A stretch of 64,000 nucleotides of DNA from Diaporthe sp. PMI_573 (lineage: Eukaryota; Ascomycota; Sordariomycetes; Diaporthales; Diaporthaceae): positions 62,001 to 126,000 of the forward strand of contig JAJTUP010000068.1 of the NCBI GenBank assembly GCA_021399435.1, in the 5' to 3' direction. How positions within the stretch are numbered: position 1 is the first letter of the stretch; each line of letters opens with the position of its first letter. Made by a program: the position numbers and the translations under genes. The notes under the pieces are model-generated. The model ran no database searches, had not been told where the DNA came from, and saw nothing but the letters and a program-made list of their open reading frames with translations. Shown here piece after piece: positions 22,400 through 33,094 of the stretch.

Positions 22400-22930
22400 T
22401 GTGTGGCAGATAGTTTGAAGACAGTATTTAATATTCAAACAGAACAAGATTAAGAAGCTAAGGGATCTAACCTCTATTTATACACATCCTGAATGATCAG
22501 GTTATGCCTGATTCGAATATACAAGAGAAGGTTTTCTGTCGCCTTACAGAGGAGTGAGGGCAAACTACGCCTCCCAGCTGGTGGTTCGCCATTAATTTCT
22601 AGCCGCACTTTCGGGGTCTATGGGTGCTCCCCATTTTTAACATTGCCGAAGGACAACATTAGTCCCACTTACATGCACACAGCTTCACCTTTGTTGAATC
22701 CTGCTATATAGCATAGGATAGATGAGAGCTTGGTTACGCATGCCAGGGGCACATAACAGTGTAGAGTTCGGCTTTATGTTGCTATATATAAGCGTTTGCC
22801 CATGCTTCCTGGGTTGATTTTAAGAACACCGTGGGGTTGATTGTGCCCGAATCAGCCACTAGGGATAGGTGGATTTCTCTATGGTTATTCTCTGCTCATC
22901 CTGCTTGACATCCTGCTACCCGCCCGAGGG
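22400..22930. other. Stretch without recognisable gene
   Basis: No supported feature was found. Confidence 0.35.
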
Positions 22931-22995
22931 TAGCATTTAGGCAGCAATGAGCGGGAAATAGGCTCAACTTATCTTGGTCTACGATCATCGATGCC

Positions 22996-23802
22996 TTGCG
23001 GGATGTATTCGCGGCTAGAGGTGAGCCACATCACCTCCAGATTACCGGCACATCAGGCAGTGCGGCTGCTCAGATCGGCGGGACGACACTCCACTCAGCC
23101 TGCGGACTGGATATCCGTCGTTCTAACAACAAGCAGCAGCCTCCAATATTCTCAGAAGCGAAAAAATGGATGTGGAAGCAGAAGTTGGCTCTCGTGATCG
23201 ACGAAGTGAGCATGCTCGGGGGAACCACTCTATTCGATGCCAACTGCCGCCTCCAGGCCCTCCGTGACTGTCCTGATAAACCATTTGGAGGTATTCCCGT
23301 TGCCGAGGCCGAGGCAATGTACGGGCGGGTGCTGGATGGCTACGAGAAGGCGTTAGGACCGGGTCACACGTCGACGCTCAGCACGGTCAACAATCTCGGC
23401 AACCTCTACAAAAACCAAGGGCGACTTGACGAGGCCGAGGCGATGTACGGGCGGGCGCTCGATGGCTACGAGAAGGCATTGGGACCGGGTCACACGTCGA
23501 CGCTCGACACGGTCAACAATCTCGGCCTGCTCTACGCAGATCAAGGGCGACTTGACGAGGCCGAGGCGATGTACGGGCGGGCGCTCGATGGCTACGAGAA
23601 GGCATTGGGTTTGACCCAAGCTAACCGATATCTCCCTGCCCTAAATACGCTTCAGAGCCTCGCTGATCTCTATATTGAACTCAACAGGGCACATATTGCT
23701 CGGCCCCTATATACTCGTTGCCAAGCAGGGCTCGCAGTAGTCTTCAGCCCACAGCATAGTAGGTATCAAGAGATATCTCAGAAGTTAGCTACATTAGATT
23801 GA
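22996..23802 (+). CDS. Helitron Pif1-helicase piece fused to TPR repeats
   Basis: The first ~95 residues are a Pif1/Helitron helicase segment: LQITGTSGSAAAQIGGTTLH, then the Walker B-like LALVIDEVSMLGG, then CPDKPFGGIPV. At that point, in frame, the protein becomes kinesin-light-chain-type TPR units (AEAMYGRALDGYEKALGPGH, TVNNLGLLYADQGRLDEAEA) and ends in a typical NLR TPR cap (LPALNTLQSLADLYIELNRA). The Walker A loop and helicase motifs III-VI are missing, so helicase activity is excluded. No ATG begins the frame; upstream IIDALRDVFA still matches helicase, so the 5' side is also cut. Most likely a Helitron captured or landed next to the end of an NLR gene. Whether it is expressed is unknown. 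Confidence 0.7.
   Translation: MRDVFAARGEPHHLQITGTSGSAAAQIGGTTLHSACGLDIRRSNNKQQPPIFSEAKKWMWKQKLALVIDEVSMLGGTTLFDANCRLQALRDCPDKPFGGIPVAEAEAMYGRVLDGYEKALGPGHTSTLSTVNNLGNLYKNQGRLDEAEAMYGRALDGYEKALGPGHTSTLDTVNNLGLLYADQGRLDEAEAMYGRALDGYEKALGLTQANRYLPALNTLQSLADLYIELNRAHIARPLYTRCQAGLAVVFSPQHSRYQEISQKLATLD
23311..23620 (+). repeat. 126-bp TPR-coding tandem repeats
   Basis: Two and a half units of 126 bp (42 residues each) are nearly identical in DNA, not only in protein. Such homogenised repeats are typical of fungal NLR recognition domains that change copy number by recombination. Confidence 0.8.
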
Positions 23803-23809
23803 GCTCAAT

Positions 23810-24440
23810 TTTTCATATATCGCACTGACGGCTTCAATATTTCATAATGCAAACATTTTTATTGCTTCAAAGAAAAACCAACCCGGCTGAACTTCGGATT
23901 CGGTCAAGCAGGAAGATCACAAATCAGTGGCTGTACCTCATATTAGCGATGATTTTGCACCAGCCACAATCCTAACAGCCACTGTGCGGACTCATTCCAC
24001 ACTAAACCGGAATCAGCGCTTGCTTGGATTCGAAGTCCTGATGCGCATGACGACCTCATGAATATCAACGCGCCACAATAGCCCAAAATGCTTGCAAAAG
24101 GCTGCAATTCTGTTATCTATATACTCCAGCCTAGACATAACCTGTTCATAGAAATTAGAGATGATAAAAGCTCGAAGATAGGACTATCATGAGAGAAGTC
24201 GGATTTGCCATAAATGGAGGCACTCTCTTCGTCAGCCGCCAGGGCAACTCTGTGAGGCCAGATCCTCGTCAAAAAGCTGTAAGATGACTGAGGAACAGTC
24301 AAAGAATACGGGGTTTCATTTTTTCGGAGACACTGACATTTGTGGCGTCTTTGACAAGATTTGAAGTCCATGTACCTGGCATTTTTTCCGGCACGCGGGG
24401 TTTTCCGGGACGCAGGGATTGACGTTATCCAAATAAATCC
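23810..24440. other. Stretch without recognisable gene
   Basis: No supported feature was found between the TPR chimera and the hAT relic. Confidence 0.35.
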
Positions 24441-24444
24441 GGCC

Positions 24445-24535
24445 CCTGCGATTTGATTTGATTTGAATTCGTTTTAGCTTAATTTGATTTGATTTGATTT
24501 GGATTTATTTGAATTTATTTGAACTCATTTATTTG
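24445..24535. repeat. ATTTG-rich simple repeat
   Basis: TTTGATTTGATTTGATTTG-like pentamers with variants repeat for about 90 bp, directly 5' of the hAT fragment. Confidence 0.75.
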
Positions 24536-24546
24536 TTGACAAGTAG

Positions 24547-25392
24547 CGGACGGGATGGGTTTGGGAGCACGGATACGATATCGAGAAAGATAGCTCCGGT
24601 CACCGTTTCTGGCTCTGCAAAGAGTGTCACCGGGCAAAGGCTGCCATCACCCACATGTACGATGCTGTGTCTACGAGCCAAGCCAACGGTCACATGGAAG
24701 ATGTCCACAGCATCAACAGAGGCGGGCAAATGTCACCTCGCAGGAAGAAGCAGCGTACTCTCTTTGACATGGTCGACCTGGACGCTCGCCAAGGGAAGGA
24801 TCAAGCCGTGATGAACGCCTTCATAGCCTCCTTCGACCCTCTGCGCTTTCAGCGGCTGCTTATTCGTTGGGTGGCCTGCGACAACGTCCCTTTTAACAAG
24901 TTGGAGAGCCCTCACTTCCGAGAGCTTATGGAATACGCGAACAGCGCCATTATCGAGTCTGGAAGTCTCCCGACCCATAACACGATGCGCGAGTGGATCG
25001 TACGGACCTTCAATTGCCATAAAGGCGTCGTGACTGAGCTTCTCAGTCGCTCCCTCAGCCGCATTAATGTCTCCTTTGACGTGTGGACGTCCCGCAAGTT
25101 CACATCTCTCCTCGGCCTCACCGTACACTTTCTTGACGACGAAGGCAAGTTCCGCACGTTCCTGCTCGGCTTACCGCAAATCGAGGGCCGTCACAGTGGC
25201 GAAAACCTTGCGGGTCGCGTAAGTGAGATCATCCACGAATATGGCTCCGACGGTCGCGTGGGGTACTTTGTCACAGACAACGCAGAAAGTAACGACACAT
25301 GTCTGGAAGAGCTCCCTATTGAGCTTGGCTTCAATAAGCAGCACCGCCGGCTTCGGTGCTGCGGACATCTCATAGTGTCTTGCACCAAGTAA
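24547..25392 (+). pseudogene. hAT transposase, N-terminal half with BED finger
   Basis: The open frame starts right after a stop with GWVWEHGYDIEKDSSGHRFW and holds a BED zinc finger (CKECHRA, later H-x-x-x-x-H). The hAT core follows: FDVWTSRKFTSLLGLTVHFL (first catalytic Asp), HSGENLAGRVSEII, FVTDNAESND (second Asp) and RRLRCCGHLI. At that CxxH point it ends in a stop. The helical insertion, third catalytic Glu and C-terminal dimerisation domain are all absent. It is therefore inactive. A separate hAT C-terminal piece lies at 41391-41899, but nothing shows that the two came from one element. Confidence 0.85.
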
Positions 25393-25399
25393 ACCACTC

Positions 25400-26550
25400 C
25401 GAACGAACGACATTCGTCCTTCGCCTGACGAAATACCCGCCAACATGGTGAATATGTTCAGAGTTTCTGCAATTATCAAATGGGATTAATACAGGCTCAG
25501 CCGACAGCCTTTGGCAAGCACATGGAAACATGAATAAATTAATGGCGGAGACTGATCAAAATCACCTGACCTGCACTCTCTTTGAACCAAGATCAGGCAG
25601 CTTGTCATTTGGAAGGGTACGAGAACGTATGAAGGGTCTCGTATTTTACGTAGTAAAACAGACCCAATGTATAGCGGCAACCTGGCGAGAAGGTTATATT
25701 CCTCTCAGTGGACCGTTAAAGGGACTTCAGGTTGTGTGTGTCGGCGGGAGGAGAGTAATGTAATTCCGTTGTACAATAAAGAAAGTACCTAGGTAGAGAA
25801 GAATTATGCTTATTTAAGACTACGTTATAAATTTTATCAGCGTCAGTTGTCCTACGCTGCGTTCCGCTATACGATCATCGGCATGCTGTTCATCGTCGCG
25901 TTACATTTAGCACCCCGTAACGTCCACTTACCTTCTCTCAGGTAAGTTTACTACTTCGTTCTGTTTTGGCTCACATGCAGGCTACCCGCCCGCGCACACA
26001 CGATATATCGTCCGCATTCTTTCTTCTGCCTCGGTCACACTTCAGTACCCACGCCGTTGAGATTGACATGGAGGTCCTACGGGACACCAGGCTATCGACT
26101 TCATCATGGGGGACAGGCTCTCCTCCCCCGATCGCAAGCTTGTTTGTGTGCACGGCCTGTCTTGACATAATGACACTGAATTTGGAAGTGATAATCCGCA
26201 TTTTCCCATTGTTCCGGGATGTCTTCGTGGCCTAGGTGTTGGTCATCCCCATGGGGAAATTCAGTGGGCTTATGGCCTGACCAAACATGCCACAATACGG
26301 CGGAGCAGGTCACACCACCACTCCATTCTTGGGTACATAAACTAGCCGTGAAACTGCCACGAAACAATTTAGATCAAACATTCTTTGAAGATATAGATTC
26401 GGCGATATATACCTACTCGCCTCTGCCTCTCCGCTCCAACCGTTGCTGCCCCGATCCGGTTCCACGTTCCTTCACTGCTGTGGTCGAAAGCTCGAATCCC
26501 AATTGACGTCAGCTTCGATCCGCAATTTCAAGCCACAACAGCCACAACAG
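25400..26550. other. Stretch without recognisable gene
   Basis: Only short frames without domain evidence were seen on both strands. Confidence 0.35.
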
Positions 26551-26555
26551 CCAAA

Positions 26556-26759
26556 ATGTTCCAGCAGAGGGCCGCCCAACGTCTGCTCACTGCCCTGCGA
26601 CCACAGGTCACGCGCCGAATGATCGCCACGCAGCCTTCCAAGGCTGCCCAATCGACAGTATCAAAGACTGAATTCTTCACTTCAGTTATTGCATTCAGCG
26701 GAGCGACAGGCGTCATTCTTGCTTGCGTCATGCCACCATCATCATCTTCGTCCTCATGA
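26556..26759 (+). CDS. Small mitochondrial-type single-pass membrane protein (67 aa)
   Basis: ATG follows an A-rich leader (CAGCCAAAATG). The first ~27 residues (MFQQRAAQRLLTALRPQVTR) are rich in Arg, Ala and Leu and lack acids, as in a mitochondrial presequence. After a Ser/Thr linker comes one hydrophobic helix (FFTSVIAFSGATGVILACVM) and a Pro/Ser end. Size and layout resemble small inner-membrane subunits of respiratory complexes, but no subunit can be named. It has no intron. It is intact and could be functional. Confidence 0.55.
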   Translation: MFQQRAAQRLLTALRPQVTRRMIATQPSKAAQSTVSKTEFFTSVIAFSGATGVILACVMPPSSSSSS

Positions 26760-26769
26760 GGTTAAGCTT

Positions 26770-27295
26770 AACACATTTGTACGTGAGATTCCCAAATCAA
26801 TCTTATACCGTTCCTGCTGACATTTTCATGCTTCTGTCTATAGTAATACCCGGGTAAAGAGATGTGGTAGTCACTAGCAATGTGACACTCAGGGGGCGTT
26901 TTGGAGAAGTAGAGCAAAGAATACACAGGCGTATCTGCTACGCCTCAACTGCCTTGACTTCAGCTTGGATATTGACAGCGGGTGCTGAATGGGTCAATCA
27001 TGATTTCTAGTTACCTAAGTAGTGGAGAACTCGCGACACGTAGGCCGCACCCAACTACACCAGCGGAATGCTCTCATAGACTGAGAATATAACATCATTC
27101 GGAGTTTTGTACAAGAAGTTTGCCCAGACCTCAATGATTTCGTACTAAGGGAAAGTACTATTCATGCATCTGTCGAGTTCGCCACTCCAAAACCCCAAGG
27201 ACGCTATGTGGAAACGAAATAGTGCCGATTGACACCCACTGGCACCCTAGAAGCCCTGATTAAGGAGCGAAAGCATGCCTGGCCTGTGGATTTCG
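26770..27295. other. Stretch without recognisable gene
   Basis: No supported feature was found. Confidence 0.35.
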
Positions 27296-27299
27296 GCTG

Positions 27300-28699
27300 C
27301 TACTTATCATGCCAGTTTGTCTCCCTTCGAAGGTCGATCGGCGCCGTCTCTTTCCCAAGTGGACCTGTACCCACCACCCTGCCCTCCTTGATGTACCCGA
27401 CGCCAGAAATGTGCAGAGGCCGCTCCTCCCTCTTGAGACTTGAATATCTGAGGTAAATGAACCAAGCAGCAAATACGCCAGCCGTGAGTGCAACTGTGAC
27501 ACCAAGGTACACCTTCCAACTTTGAGACGCGTCCAGTTGAAAGAGGTCCGCGGACCATATCGACTAGTCGCTGTCAGCACATTGTTCACTAAGGTATAAA
27601 AGCAGTAACAACAAGGCTTTGAAAATATTTACCGTGACGAGTGTAGACGGAAGAAACAGAAGGGTTAGTACTGTGATGGTTTTCATTGTCTCGCTATCCC
27701 GTGCAGCAAGCGTCGCGACATGGTTGGAATCTTCAGCAACTGCGAGATTGATCTTGCTGTCTCGTTGGGCGACAAGGTTGAAGGCCTTATAGGTTTGAGT
27801 CAGCCGGTCGATGTTGCAAAGATATATATGGACATATATCCGCGTTGTCAAGATCACAAGTCTTATAAAGATATTATAGCAGAAGTATGGTGGCTCACCA
27901 CATTGATTTGGCCCTTGACCCTCTCCAACATTTCCCGCGTCTTATCGGCAGTCAGGTCACAGCGAGACCGCGTGAACGCGATCCTCTCACGCAGGCACCT
28001 CAATTCTCTCTTCGACAAGGGTGCCAGGCCGACCTCTCCACGCAAGTCCTCCAGCATCCTGAGCGCGGCCAGCAGGAAGTCCCCAAGCTTGATGGAGAAG
28101 GTCGTCACCGTATCGAAGTGGCTCAGCTCGGTGTTGCTCGCGTACAACATGCGCAGGAGGTTGTCGTAGTCTGAGAACCACTCCCACAGCCGGGGGGAAA
28201 GTTGCATCTTCCAGGTGTTGCGCGTCATGCCTGTCGCAGTCTCGACCACGTTGATCTCTTCCAGGATGTCGTCGAACCAGGTCTTGTACTCAAAGCAGCG
28301 GTCTTCATATATGAGGGCCAGGAAGTAGAGCGGGTGCTTTGCGAGAAGATGCTGGCGCTCTACGCATTTGCGACGAATGTTCTGCGCGGTCTCCTCGTTC
28401 ATGCATGTGAGAAAGACGACTGTGGCTAAGTCGGTTAATCGAATCCGCATAGCGACACTGATGGATTGGCTGTTTCTTGGGATCCGGAGAAGCAGCAATA
28501 GGGCGACGGGATCTTCGCTGTTATCCCCATCATATTGAATGTGGTGTGACAAGTGGAAGCGCTTTAGTCCACATGCGACAAGGGTAAAGGGCGGGAGTCC
28601 ACACGCAATGAAGAGATTTGCGAGCGTAGCCTTCGATATGTTGACCGGCTGGCTCTTGTATGCTGGATCTCCGGCGGAAGAACTGACATTCTCCGTCAT
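27300..28699 (-). CDS. CorA-like fungal membrane protein, three exons
   Basis: Exons are 27899-28699, 27633-27785 and 27300-~27563. Intron 1 (27786-27898; GTGAGC, CTGAC branch, TATAAG) joins MLERVKGQINV to AFNLVAQRDSKINLAVA. Intron 2 (~27565-27632; GTAAAT to CTAG) joins TLLFLPSTLVT to SIWSADLFQLDASQSW. The long soluble N-terminal part is followed by a coiled-coil arm and two membrane helices (TITVLTLLFLPSTLVT and YLGVTVALTAGVFAAWFIYL). This is the layout of fungal CorA-like Mg-transporter-fold proteins that often lie near HET genes. The GMN signature of true CorA channels is not present, so ion transport is uncertain. The start at MTENVSSS is the first Met after a stop. All frames join without damage, making this one of the best intact genes here. 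Confidence 0.7.
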
Positions 28700-28944
28700 C
28701 AGCAACGGAGCTTTTTCGAAGAATCAAAGCTTCTTGCGGTCTCAAGTGCAGTCAGAATTATGTAGATGAGACATGTGATAGCGCCCGCGTTATCCGGGCT
28801 TGTCGCCTGAAGTGCATGGGACAGTCCATCCAGGCAAGCCTGCAGAAGAGGGGATTCTTCCTGTTGGTCCCATCCCTCAAGTAGGACGTGTGCAAGCCGG
28901 AATTTTATTACAAAGTCTAGCATATGTACTTCCTGGATGGGCAA
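28700..28944 (-). other. Unassigned open frame
   Basis: The frame contains VLLEGWDQQEESPLLQACLD and AITCLIYIILTALETARS, helical and protein-like, but no family was recognised. It overlaps the start of the CorA-like gene in another frame and may be an extra upstream exon or a relic of a different gene. Confidence 0.25.
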
Positions 28945-29085
28945 TGCATGATCGCGTGATGGCCAACCATTTGAGGGTGTATCGGTGCATCCAGCAGACC
29001 TGATGCCAATTTGAGGAGGAGCCTGATTTACCTTATATCCTCTATAACTATCTCATCTGATCCTCCCCACTCACTCGATTCCCCT

Positions 29086-30149
29086 CTACAAGTCATTCCA
29101 GGAGCAGAGCTGGTGTTGGCAGTCGAGAGTAAAAGTCGGTTGCCTGAAAAGGCAAAAAACGCATGTCCCGGTCAGGTCAATGGCCGTAGCTGCCGAACCG
29201 ATTAATCTCAGACAATGGGCATGTGAGGTGGCCGCCTTTAGCTTATTTTCTCGATTCTTGAGGACAACAGTGGTAAAGGCCCTCTCTATTTGGGATAAGA
29301 AGGCTTGCGCAGCCACCGCAGGACGCAGTTGTCCGATGATGTGCTTGTAAACAGCCCGGAACATGTCTTTCGGGCGAAAATCTGCAGAGGAGGTTAAAAA
29401 GGGTGAAATGAAACGCAACGAATAGGGCCTGACTTACGATGCATCCCAGGGGGAAATGCATCCAGCACTAGTGCCGATGCGACGAGCCGAGTAAGCTCAG
29501 ATATGCGAGAATCGAATGCCTTGACAAGTCGTTGCAGGTGGAGCTCAGTGGACCGTGGGACAGGATTGGTAAAACGTGATGCTGTCACGAAATCCGGAAG
29601 GACTAGATTGTCGCAGAAGTGTTCAAGTGATGTTTGAACAAGGAAAGACCTGTGCTGTTGGGCGAAATTCAATCCAAGCCTCGTGCGGATTCCATTTGAT
29701 TGTTCTGCTAAGCTTGAGATAGCTGATGATAGTTCCGATTGGCGTATCAGTTTTGAGGCTCTCAATTTACTTTTCGGGTCTCCTATGAACATGCGTAAAA
29801 CTTTTTCAAGGTACGGGTCCTCGTTCTCTCCTGTGACGATGAGGATGTGAGGGCTAAAACGAGAGACTGTAAGCGGTGACCGTGCCCAGCCCTGTAGTAT
29901 ATCTGCTGTTCTCGAGGGACCAACCGCTGCAACAAAGATAACAATCACATCGCTGAACGGAGCAAGGACGTCCCAGTAAAGCTCAAAGCAGAAATAAGCA
30001 AGTTCATCCTGGGTCGCTGTTTGGGGTAGCTTCCGTGACAAGGCAATCTCATGATATGGCGATGCGGGATTTCCGAGTGATCTTGGGCCACCCACTTGAA
30101 ACCCACTACACTGAGGGATTTGGGTGGGGCTTCCATATCCACTACACAC
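29086..30149 (-). pseudogene. N-terminal part of a patatin/NLR-type fungal protein
   Basis: Two exons joined by a clean 56-bp intron (29382-29437; GTAAGT to CTGCAG) give a protein with FSDVIVIFVAAVGPSRTADI, PHILIVTGENEDPYLEKVL, then MFRAVYKHIIGQLRPAVAAQ and a CxxC-type TCVFCLFRQP followed by LDCQHQLC. Fungal proteins with this order continue with a zinc-finger end and a patatin phospholipase domain and act in incompatibility-like cell death. Here the frame stops at LCSWNDL, exactly within the zinc motif, and no patatin domain follows. The 5' end also lacks an ATG. It is an internal fragment, about 70 bp from the truncated SKP1 gene on the same strand. Confidence 0.6.
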
Positions 30150-30218
30150 AAGGGCGGAGTGGGTTCAACTGGGATTGATTCCAGGGCTGATCAGGGACAC
30201 GTGGATAACGAGCATATA

Positions 30219-30674
30219 TTATTTCGAAATGTTGCGCCCGCTGGTGATGACGCAGCTGTAACGGTTGTCACCGCTAAACGTCTTGCACCCAAGGTCGAGG
30301 AGTGCCTTGATGTCCAAATAATTGGCAGCGAGAAGAATCTCAAAGAGCATCTCCTGGTCTACCTCCATATACTTCTGATCCCACTCGTCGATTGCAGCAT
30401 TCTCAACACAGGACTCGCTTTTGAGATCTTGGGTGGGGAGAGGATCGTCACGGTGATGTTCGCACCACATGACAATCTTCTCGAGAACGGGCTGAGTTAC
30501 GTTTGGGAGGGGCACAGGCTGGGCGGTGGCCGCTTCGAGACCCAAATCGTCAATTAGATTCTTTAGAAGGATGGAGCGCTTAGCAACTGGCAGGTCAACA
30601 AGCACGATGCCGCCGTCGTTGCATTTGAGCTCAAGCTGACTCTTCTTGCGCGCGGCATCTTGGTGTTGAAGCAT
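30219..30674 (-). pseudogene. SKP1 paralogue truncated before its F-box-binding end
   Basis: From MLQHQDAARKKSQ onward the protein follows SKP1: the BTB/POZ fold (AKRSILLKNLIDDLGLE), PLPNVTQPVLEKIVMWCEHH, IDEWDQKYMEVDQEMLFEIL and LAANYLDIKALLDLGCKT. SKP1 links cullin-1 to F-box proteins in SCF ligases. After CKT the sequence turns into FSGDNRYSCVITSG and stops, so helices H6-H8, which hold the F-box, are missing. No splice donor leads to a downstream NMIKGK exon within the next 200 bp. The N-terminal half could still bind cullin. Sequence drift (LELKCNDGGIVLVDL) shows it is a diverged duplicate rather than the main SKP1. Confidence 0.8.
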
Positions 30675-31589
30675 CTTGATAGTTCACCGTTGGCAAAATT
30701 TGGAAGTAGATCTGCTTACTTTTTGGGTCACTGACTCTGTTCTCGAGCCAAAATTGCAGAGTAGAAATTGAACAGGATATATAAATCCTTGGTGAGAGCT
30801 GGTGCATTGTACTTTACTATGCAGTAGAACGACCTTTTGAAATAGGCACAATCGGCGAAGGAAAGCAACTTAGGCATTTAATTCCATATGTACATATAAA
30901 TGCATAACCCCTAACTTAGTTCTAGAAGGAAGTTAAAATAAAGTACGCAAATAAGTATAAGAAAGTACGCCCAACGACTTTTATACAGACGGTTTAGGAA
31001 CTTAGTACAATGCCGAATATATAATACATAAAGCCCACAACTTCCCCGATGCACGCTGGCCTGAGCGAGGCTCAGCCCTGACCTGGGCGCCGTATGGGCC
31101 TGAGCTGTGCTGCGGTGCCTTTCGCCGATGCTACTGTCGTGCTCTACAGGAGACTGATGTAGAGGGAGCTCCACGGAATCACCACGGCTCACTGGTCACA
31201 TGTTTGATATGGCCTTTGGTGTGAGTATTGTAGATATGGATGAGATTGAGTCTCTCTAAGCTATAGATGCGATGGATGCTCGTCTTAAGTAGACGGAGCG
31301 TGATCACGTGTAAATCTGGGTACGTACCGTAAGGTCCCAGATTTGGCGTGACAGCTACGGCGCCCTCCACCGGGCCTCCGACGGGCCCGAAGTGCTGCCT
31401 TCCAACAACTAGTATTTCTGTTTCTTGACTTTAAAATCATATATTTTGGCTTTTAAAGTTTATGATTACTCTATTTGGGACTTAATATTCTAAAATTTAC
31501 TATTAAAGATTCAAAACGAGGTTTCTCGTTTTCCTTAGTCTTAATGCAAGTTTAATTTGTCCATGAATGCTTTATACTGTGATGCAGAC

Positions 31590-31602
31590 CAAGTATAAAT
31601 AT
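31590..31602 (+). promoter_or_regulatory. TATA-box-like sequence
   Basis: AAGTATAAATATAAG lies about 135 bp before the ATG at 31735, the only clean TATA-like element seen upstream of a candidate gene here. The mirror copy is near 38640. Confidence 0.4.
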
Positions 31603-31734
31603 AAGTCAATCCCGCCGCCGTCGCCAGAAAAAAAGAAGGAAAACAGACTCTCGAAACATTTTTATTCATATTATTCCTGCGTCACAATTCATTCACCAGA
31701 AGAAGTCATTTCTACAAAAACATCCAATCCGAAG

Positions 31735-31992
31735 ATGGCGACAACATCTTCCTCAAATGCAGTAAAGATGCAAGGAAGGCAGACCCGCAGCAGCTCGAAA
31801 GCTGTGAAACCTCTCAAGACCGCGCAGTTGGCTACGCCGCCACCAGAGGCTGGCACTAGCACTACTGACACTCACCGAGCCCCCAGAGGTGACACCGATA
31901 ACGAGGCGCCAGCAGACAAGGTTAAAAAGACGCCGAAGCAGCGCAAGAAAGATTCAAAACAGCCTACCAGCTGCCTCTCAAACATTCGATAG
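31735..31992 (+). CDS. Small basic hypothetical protein, left-arm copy (85 aa)
   Basis: From the ATG at 31735 the protein is Ser/Thr/Lys-rich: MATTSSSNAVKMQGRQTRSS, then a Pro/Glu segment and a basic KVKKTPKQRKKDSKQP near the end. It looks disordered and nuclear-like, with no known domain. The frame could begin earlier at 31567, but the TATA-like site favours 31735. A further protein-like frame (LKDNESGYYVQQCVMALRKL) follows the stop in another phase, so the present end may be a frameshift. Confidence 0.35.
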   Translation: MATTSSSNAVKMQGRQTRSSSKAVKPLKTAQLATPPPEAGTSTTDTHRAPRGDTDNEAPADKVKKTPKQRKKDSKQPTSCLSNIR

Positions 31993-32242
31993 ATATTGAA
32001 GGACAATGAATCCGGATATTATGTTCAGCAGTGTGTAATGGCACTCAGGAAGCTGATGTACATAATTCTTTCTGCTGGTTTGGATCCAGATGGCAATCAA
32101 ATTTCTTGCTGGCACACCGCCTCCTGAATTACAACAACAAGAAGAACAAACCAACCCCCCCCCCCCCAAAAAAAAAGGGGGGACTGGAATGCAACGCCGA
32201 CTCAGGTCTGAACCTAAACCCGCGCCCCTCCCTGTTCCTCCC

Positions 32243-32336
32243 GCTACCCTGCGCCATGTTCCGGGCTTAGCCAGCCCGGAGGATGGTCCAGCACTATGTT
32301 CCCGGTCTGGCCAACCGGGAGGATGGCGCAGGGTAG
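32243..32336. repeat. Double-hairpin element, short form
   Basis: CTACCCTGCGCCAT opens and ATGGCGCAGGGTAG closes a 94-bp palindrome. Inside are two GC stem-loops (CCGGGCTTAGCCAGCCCGG and CCCGGTCTGGCCAACCGGG) spaced by GATGGTCCAGCACTATGTT. It is mirrored at 37904-37997. Confidence 0.8.
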
Positions 32337-32772
32337 AGAGCTGGAGTTGGTGGTGGATTGACTGTTTGCTTGGCGGTGGGATTTGGGCCAGGGAGAGTCC
32401 GGTATCTTGGTGGGCGGACAGGTGGAAATATGCAGGAGGAGAGTTGGGGGCAGGCGCTTCCGACAACTATAACAACCAGAATTCTTTACCAAAAACCCGT
32501 GGGATTCGTTGCAAAACCACAATCGCCTTTACACACACGCACCTCGATCCCGGTTGACTAGTCTCTCGCTGTAGCGAACGAAGGGACCGGAATACAACGC
32601 CCGCCGACTGGAGCGAGTCCATCTCGCCTGTTATGTCTGAATCCCTCCCTGCCATAATCCCGTCCCTGTCCCTCCTATACTATGATGACCGATGACGACA
32701 GTAATACCGAGAAGAGCGGCAATACAAGGCTAGAGAACCAACGGAATTGCTAGCATTGGGGACACTATTGAC

Positions 32773-33036
32773 TTGCTGGGCGAGGCTGACATATGTGACG
32801 ATGAGGCGATGGCATATGCATGCCAATCGGAAGTGGGCGTTACAAATCTGAAGCTGCTGCAAGCAAGGAGACAAGCACCTGCAATGCAAGATCGAGAAAG
32901 AACAGGAGGATGTCGACGACATAGTGGAAGCCGAGAACATGGTCGTAGAACCATGTACCAATTTGTTCGGCGCACTCCAGAAAATGAGATTACCAAGGAG
33001 AAGGAACAATTCCTCGAGAAAATTCGACATGATTAG
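32773..33036 (+). pseudogene. Frameshifted coiled-coil gene relic (left arm)
   Basis: Three frames take over from one another: first EADICDDEAMAYACQSEVGV, then KIEKEQEDVDDIVEAENMVV and LFGALQKMRL, then ITKEKEQFLEKIRHD to a stop. Read together they suggest one Glu/Lys-rich coiled-coil protein broken by at least two indels. The right-arm mirror at 37204-37467 has the same damage, so the damage is older than the duplication. Confidence 0.45.
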
Positions 33037-33094
33037 ACGGAGTAAGAGACAAACGGGGCAAGTTTCGAGAGGGCGGCGGAGAGGAAAAAGAGAA

